From the NCBI RefSeq assembly GCF_016863035.1, contig NZ_BOOC01000022.1:152598-216597 (forward strand): a DNA stretch of 64,000 nucleotides, in the 5' to 3' direction. This stretch comes from Microbispora corallina (lineage in GTDB: Bacteria > Actinomycetota > Actinomycetes > Streptosporangiales > Streptosporangiaceae). Below the pieces are notes generated by a model. The model saw only the letters and a list, made by a program, of their open reading frames with translations. It did not search any database and was not told the DNA's origin. A program made the position numbers and the translations under genes. Shown one piece after another: positions 59,362 to 64,000 of this stretch. Position 1 is the stretch's first letter, and each line of letters begins with the position of its first letter.

Positions 59362-62300
59362 ATGGCAGCAGACGGAACGACGGCGCCGGCCCCGCCGGCC
59401 GGGGCGGACGGCGGCCCGATCGCGGTGATCGGCCTGGCGTGCCGGCTGCCCGGCGCGCCCAGCCCACGTGACTTCTGGGGGCTGCTGCGCGAGGGGCGCG
59501 AGGCCGTCGCAGCGCCGCCGGACAGCCGAAGAGCGGCCGGACCGCCGCCGGGCGGGCTCCGGGCGGGGTTCCTGGAGCAGGTCGACCGGTTCGACGCCGC
59601 CTTCTTCGGGATCTCGCCGAAGGAGGCCGCCGCCATGGACCCCCAGCAGCGGCTCGCCCTGGAGCTCGCCTGGGAGGCGCTGGAGGACGCCGCCATCCGC
59701 CCCGCCGACCTCGCGGGGGCGCCGGCCGCCGTCGTCCTCGGCGCCATGGCCTCCGACTACGCCACTCTGGCCGCCCGGCACGGCGAGGCCGCCATCACCC
59801 GCCACACGCTCACGGGCCTCACCCGGGGCATCCTCGCCAACCGCGTCTCGTTCACGCTGGACCTGCGGGGGCCGAGCCTGACCGTGGACACCGCGCAGTC
59901 GTCCGCCCTCGTCGCGGTGCACCTGGCCTGCGAGAGCCTCCGGTCGGGCGAGGCGTCGGCCGCGCTCGCGGGCGGGGTCAACCTGAACCTCGCCCCGGAG
60001 AGCACGGTGACCGCCGAACGGTTCGGCGGACTGTCCCCCGACGGCCGCTGCTTCACCTTCGACGCCCGGGCCAACGGGTACGCGCGGGGCGAGGGCGGCG
60101 GCGTCGTCGTGCTGAAGCCGCTGGAGCGCGCGCTGTCCGACGGCGACCACGTGTACGCCGTCGTCCTGGGCAGCGCGGTCAACAACGACGGCGCGACCGG
60201 CGCCCTCACCGTGCCCGGCGCCGCCGCGCAGGAGGAGGTCGTCCGGCTCGCCGTCCGCCGGGCCGGGGTGGACCCCGCCGCCGTGCAGGTGGTCGAACTG
60301 CACGGCACGGGCACCAGGGTGGGGGATCCGATCGAGGCGGCCGCGCTCGGGGCGGCCCTCGGCTCGGCCAGGCCCGCCGGGTCGCCCCTCGTCGTGGGCT
60401 CGGCGAAGACGAACGTCGGCCATCTGGAGGGCGCGGCCGGGATCGTGGGGCTGCTCAAAGCCGTGCTGAGCATCCACCATCGGGAGGTCGCGCCGAGCCT
60501 CAACTTCGCGACGCCGAACCCGGACATCGACCTCGCGGCTCTGAACCTGCGCGTGGCCACCGAGCTCGGCCCCTGGCCGCGGCCCGGCGCGCCGCTCGTC
60601 GCCGGGGTCAGCTCGTTCGGGGTGGGCGGCGTCAACTGCCACGTCGTCCTCGCCGAGCCGCCCTCGCGCGGCGCCCGCCGGGTGGACGGAGGGTCCAGCC
60701 GGGCGGACGCGCCGGCGGGAACGGCGCCGGGGACGCTACCGGGGGCGCACTCCGCGCCTGACGACGCAACCCCACAGCCGGTGCTCTCCGCGGCGCCTGA
60801 CGACACAGCCCCACAGCCGGTGCTCTCCGCGGCGCGTGACGACACAGCCCCGCAGCTGCCGGAGGTGACGGTGCCGCTGGTGCTGTCGGCCCGCGACGAG
60901 GTGGCCCTGCGCGAGCAGGCGGGGCGGCTGGCGGCCGCCCCGGCCCTGGCCGGGGACGCCGGCGTCGTGGGCGAGGCCGGCGACGGGGGCGAGTCCGGCG
61001 ACCTGGGCGATGTCGCGTACACGCTCGCGACCGGTCGTACGTCGTTCGGCCATCGGGCTGTGATCGTGGGGAGGAACGGCGGGGACCTGCGGGAACGGCT
61101 GCGGGCGTTCGCCGCCGGCGATCCAGCGGCGGGCGCCGTCCAGGGGCGCGTCCGCCGCCCGCCGGAGGGCGGCGGGACGGTCTTCGTCTTCCCCGGGCAG
61201 GGCGGCCAGTGGGCCGGCATGGGACGCGATCTGGCCGCGTCCTCCCCCGTCTTCGCCGGGCACCTGGCCGCCGCGGCCGAGGCCCTGCGTCCGCACGTGG
61301 ACTACTCGCCACAGGACGTGCTGTGGGGCCGTCCCGGAGCGCCCTCGTTCGAGCGCGTGGACGTGGTCCAGCCCGCGTTGTTCGCCGTCATGGTCGCCCT
61401 CGCCCGTCTGTGGGAGTCGTTCGGGGTCCGTCCGGACGCCGTCATCGGGCACTCACAGGGCGAGATCGCGGCGGCCCACGTCGCGGGCGCGCTGTCCCTC
61501 GAGGACGCCGCCGCGCTCGTCGTGCTGCGCAGCAGGGCGATCGCCGCGATCTCCGGGCGGGGCGGCATGGCCTCGGTCCCCCGGCCGCGGTCCGACGTCG
61601 CCGAGCGCCTCGGCCGGTACGCGGGACGGCTGGAGATCGGGGGGGTCAACGCGCCCGAGGCCACCGTGGTGTCCGGCGACGCGGAGGCACTCGACGCGTT
61701 CGTGGCCGGCTACCGCGCGGAGGGCGTCGACGTCCGGCGGGTCGCCATCGACTACGCGTCGCACTCCGCCCACGCGGAGGCCGTACGGGAGCGGCTGCTG
61801 GCCGACCTCGCCCCGTACACCGGCCGGAGCACCGGCGTGGCCTTCTACTCCAGCCTCACCGGTGACCTGGCCGACACCGCCGCGCTCGACGCCGACTACT
61901 GGTACCGCAATCTCCGCCACACGGTCGAGTTCGAACGGGCCGTCCAGGCGGCCGTGCGCGACGGGCACGACGTGTTCGTCGAGGCGAGCCCTCACCCGAT
62001 CCTCGCCGCCGGCGTCCGCCGGATCCTCGACCTGGCCGGCGGCGACGCGACGACCGGGAGCGTGGTGACCGGGACCCTGCGGCGGGACAACGGGGGGCCC
62101 GCCCAGTTCCTCCGGTCGCTGGCGCAGGCCCACGTCACCGGAGTGCCGGTCGACTGGACCCCCGCCGTCCGGCCCGGCGCACGACGGGTCCCCCTGCCCA
62201 CCTACCCCTTCCAGCGCGATCGCCACTGGCTCGACCTACCGGCCGGGGACGACGCCGAACGGCAGCCCACCGCCCCCCACCCGGCGGTCACCGAGACGCC

Positions 62301-64000
62301 GCCCGCCGCCGAGGCCGCCCAGAAAACGGGAGATCCAGAGACGAAGGACCCGGAGAGGCTGCTCCGCCTGGTGGTCGCGGTGACGGCCGGGGTCCTCGGG
62401 CACGCGGACGCGGGAGGCGTGGCCGCCGACCTGACGTTCCGGGACCTCGGCCTCGACTCGCTGGGCGCGGTGGAGTTGCGCGACGCGCTGACGGCCGCCA
62501 CCGGCCTGTCCGTCCCGGCGACCGTCACCTACGACCACCCCTCGCCCCTCGCGCTCGCCCGGCACCTGCACGCCCTGGCGACCGGCGAGCCGCCCGCCGC
62601 CCCCGCGGCCGTACGGACGGCCACGGGGACGGATGAGCCGATCGCCGTGGTCGCGATGGCGGGACGGTGGCCCGGCGGGGCAGACACCCCCGAGAAGCTG
62701 TGGGACCTGGTCATCGGCGGGACGGACGCCATCGCGGCCTTCCCCGCCAACCGCGGCTGGGACGTGGAGGCGTTGTACGACCCCCACGCCGAACGCTCCG
62801 GGACGTCGACGACGCGGGAAGGCGGCTTCCTGCACGACGCCGACCGGTTCGACGCCGAGTTCTTCGGCATCAGCCCCCGCGAGGCGGCGGCGATGGACCC
62901 CCAGCAACGGCTGCTGCTGGAGGTCGCCTGGGAGGCGTTCGAGCAGGCCGGCGTGGTGCCCGGCTCCCTCGCGGGGAGCCGGACCGGCGTGTTCGTCGGC
63001 CTGATGCCACAGGACTACGGGCCGCGTCTGCACGAGACGGCGCAGGGTGCGGAGGGCTACGCGCTGACCGGGACGGCCACGAGCGTGGCCTCCGGCCGGA
63101 TCGCCTACACCTTCGGCCTGGAGGGCCCGGCCGTCACGGTGGACACCGCCTGCTCGTCGTCGCTGGTGGCGCTGCACCTGGCCGTCCGGTCGCTGCGGTC
63201 GGGCGAGTCGGACCTGGCTCTCGCGGGCGGGGCGACCGTGATGTCGAGCCCCGGCATGTTCACCGAGTTCTCGCGGCAGGGCGGCCTGGCGCCGGACGGG
63301 CGGTGCAAGGCGTTCTCCTCCTCGGCGGACGGCACCGGCTGGGCCGAAGGCGTCGGCCTCCTGCTGGTCGAACGCCTGTCGGACGCCCGCAAAAACGGCC
63401 ACCGCGTCCTGGCCCTGATTCGCGGCACCGCCGTCAACCAGGACGGGGCCTCCAACGGCCTGACCGCGCCGAACGGTCTGTCGCAGCAGCGCGTCATCCG
63501 GCAGGCGCTCGACGACGCGGGGCTCAGCGCGGGCGAGGTGGACGCGGTGGAGGCGCACGGCACCGGCACCGCGCTGGGCGACCCCATCGAGGCCCAGGCG
63601 CTGCTGGCGACGTACGGCAGGGACCGGCCGGAGGGCCGGCCGGTGTGGCTGGGCTCGCTCAAGTCGAACATCGGCCACGCCCAGGCCGCCGCGGGAGTGG
63701 GCGGGGTGATGAAGATGGTGCTGGCCATGCGGCACGGCGTCCTGCCGAAGACCCTGCATGCCGACCGGCCGTCCCCCCACGTCGACTGGGCGGCGGGCGG
63801 GCTCGCGCTGCTCACCGAGCCGGTGCCCTGGCCCGACACCGGCCGGCCCCGCCGGGCGGGGGTGTCGTCGTTCGGCATCAGCGGCACCAACGCCCACGTC
63901 ATCGTCGAACAAGCCCCCGACCCGGTGGACGGCGTGCGGGAGCCCACCGAGCGGCCAGATGCAGGGGTGCCGGTGGCGTGGGTGGTGTCCGGCAAGACGG
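59362..64000 (+). CDS. modular type I polyketide synthase: KSQ-AT-ACP loading module, then KS of module 1 (3' end outside window)
   Basis: The frame is open from ATG 59362 to the window end (1,546 codons). KS1 (about 19-430) has [16 protein letters not shown], with Gln179 in place of the active-site Cys, the mark of a decarboxylating KSQ loading domain; its HGTGT and NVGH histidines are kept. AT (about 605-905) has GHSQGE (Ser698) and Y798-A-S-H, both methylmalonyl-type, predicting a propionyl starter. ACP (about 985-1065) has [13 protein letters not shown] (Ser1033). KS2 starts near 1092 and has the normal [16 protein letters not shown] (Cys1264), EAHGTGT and NIGHAQ. The KS1-AT linker carries a tandem repeat. 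A weak GAGG precedes the start; no better start exists in frame. Confidence 0.95.
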   Translation, partial: MAADGTTAPAPPAGADGGPIAVIGLACRLPGAPSPRDFWGLLREGREAVAAPPDSRRAAGPPPGGLRAGFLEQVDRFDAAFFGISPKEAAAMDPQQRLALELAWEALEDAAIRPADLAGAPAAVVLGAMASDYATLAARHGEAAITRHTLTGLTRGILANRVSFTLDLRGPSLTVDTAQSSALVAVHLACESLRSGEASAALAGGVNLNLAPESTVTAERFGGLSPDGRCFTFDARANGYARGEGGGVVVLKPLERALSDGDHVYAVVLGSAVNNDGATGALTVPGAAAQEEVVRLAVRRAGVDPAAVQVVELHGTGTRVGDPIEAAALGAALGSARPAGSPLVVGSAKTNVGHLEGAAGIVGLLKAVLSIHHREVAPSLNFATPNPDIDLAALNLRVATELGPWPRPGAPLVAGVSSFGVGGVNCHVVLAEPPSRGARRVDGGSSRADAPAGTAPGTLPGAHSAPDDATPQPVLSAAPDDTAPQPVLSAARDDTAPQLPEVTVPLVLSARDEVALREQAGRLAAAPALAGDAGVVGEAGDGGESGDLGDVAYTLATGRTSFGHRAVIVGRNGGDLRERLRAFAAGDPAAGAVQGRVRRPPEGGGTVFVFPGQGGQWAGMGRDLAASSPVFAGHLAAAAEALRPHVDYSPQDVLWGRPGAPSFERVDVVQPALFAVMVALARLWESFGVRPDAVIGHSQGEIAAAHVAGALSLEDAAALVVLRSRAIAAISGRGGMASVPRPRSDVAERLGRYAGRLEIGGVNAPEATVVSGDAEALDAFVAGYRAEGVDVRRVAIDYASHSAHAEAVRERLLADLAPYTGRSTGVAFYSSLTGDLADTAALDADYWYRNLRHTVEFERAVQAAVRDGHDVFVEASPHPILAAGVRRILDLAGGDATTGSVVTGTLRRDNGGPAQFLRSLAQAHVTGVPVDWTPAVRPGARRVPLPTYPFQRDRHWLDLPAGDDAERQPTAPHPAVTETPPAAEAAQKTGDPETKDPERLLRLVVAVTAGVLGHADAGGVAADLTFRDLGLDSLGAVELRDALTAATGLSVPATVTYDHPSPLALARHLHALATGEPPAAPAAVRTATGTDEPIAVVAMAGRWPGGADTPEKLWDLVIGGTDAIAAFPANRGWDVEALYDPHAERSGTSTTREGGFLHDADRFDAEFFGISPREAAAMDPQQRLLLEVAWEAFEQAGVVPGSLAGSRTGVFVGLMPQDYGPRLHETAQGAEGYALTGTATSVASGRIAYTFGLEGPAVTVDTACSSSLVALHLAVRSLRSGESDLALAGGATVMSSPGMFTEFSRQGGLAPDGRCKAFSSSADGTGWAEGVGLLLVERLSDARKNGHRVLALIRGTAVNQDGASNGLTAPNGLSQQRVIRQALDDAGLSAGEVDAVEAHGTGTALGDPIEAQALLATYGRDRPEGRPVWLGSLKSNIGHAQAAAGVGGVMKMVLAMRHGVLPKTLHADRPSPHVDWAAGGLALLTEPVPWPDTGRPRRAGVSSFGISGTNAHVIVEQAPDPVDGVREPTERPDAGVPVAWVVSGKT
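60754..60864 (+). repeat. 39-bp tandem repeat in the KSQ-AT linker
   Basis: Nearly three units starting at 60754, 60793 and 60832 encode a 13-residue unit ([13 protein letters not shown]) in the linker between KSQ and AT. The first two units are almost identical; the third diverges at its end. Confidence 0.85.

Noticed and set aside
59288..59428. Short plus-strand frame before the PKS ([15 protein letters not shown]...)
   Set aside because: It overlaps the PKS start in another frame, becomes Arg-rich out-of-frame PKS sequence and has no strong ribosome-binding site.
59884..59904. KS1 as a mutated, inactive ketosynthase
   Set aside because: The Cys-to-Gln change occurs with all other KS residues intact and at the first position of the PKS, which is the defined KSQ loading type rather than decay.

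Overview
The window is a GC-rich chromosomal stretch with codon third positions dominated by G and C, frequent GTG starts, 4-bp stop/start overlaps and no rRNA, tRNA, CRISPR or insertion sequence that I can see. Gene content points to a filamentous actinobacterium, most likely of the Streptosporangiales: GPP34 and SPFH proteins, LysR/MFS pairs, CopD-CtaG fusion, BlaI/M56 pairs, wall-polymer glycosyltransferases, type I polyketide synthase. The family assignment is inference; no marker gene is present.

Layout. 1-2700: the 3' end of a methyltransferase gene, small hypothetical genes, CsbD and SPW stress-type genes. 2826-4167: a two-gene cassette (RibD/DHFR-like reductase and a VOC protein) bracketed by a 32-bp imperfect direct repeat. 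4220-10975: a cell-surface polymer island with two GT4 glycosyltransferases and a GT2-TagF fusion, together with a BlaI-type repressor and an M56 metalloprotease. Three similar dyads sit at the two candidate control points, so the repressor/protease pair probably controls the glycosyltransferases. 10993-26847: housekeeping and accessory genes (Xi-class GST, PLP enzyme, LysR/MFS pairs, TerC behind a yybP-ykoY-like riboswitch, metallophosphoesterase and Sfp-type PPTase, endonuclease V, SDR/TetR pair).

26878-40238: a nearly complete peptidoglycan-recycling locus. It holds an AmiE-like serine hydrolase, MurQ, NamZ, NagZ, a BadF-type aminosugar kinase, a MurR/RpiR regulator and a dipeptide-type ABC importer, ending with a double GNAT acetyltransferase. 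It parallels the Bacillus subtilis murQ-murR-murP-amiE-nagZ-namZ cluster, but the PTS is replaced by ABC transport plus kinase, and the three hydrolases lack signal peptides. This suggests that muropeptides are imported whole and dismantled in the cytoplasm.

40359-57286: a small helical protein, an esterase-like protein, a CopD-CtaG fusion, a DEAD-box helicase, a lipoprotein with all six ligands of a PHM/DBH-type copper monooxygenase, a badly decayed secreted alpha-amylase, an MFS protein, an SPFH-RHH-GPP34 operon with a 16-bp palindrome inside its promoter, a secreted GH3 glucosidase with a LacI-type operator, a GlxA-type regulator, a universal stress protein and an MFS protein.

57452-64000: the edge of a type I polyketide cluster. 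An acyl-CoA carboxylase beta subunit lies divergent from a modular PKS. The PKS starts with a KSQ-AT-ACP loading module whose AT has methylmalonyl-type motifs (predicted propionyl starter), followed by the KS of module 1, where the window ends. The PPTase at 20.6 kb is a candidate activator of its carrier proteins.
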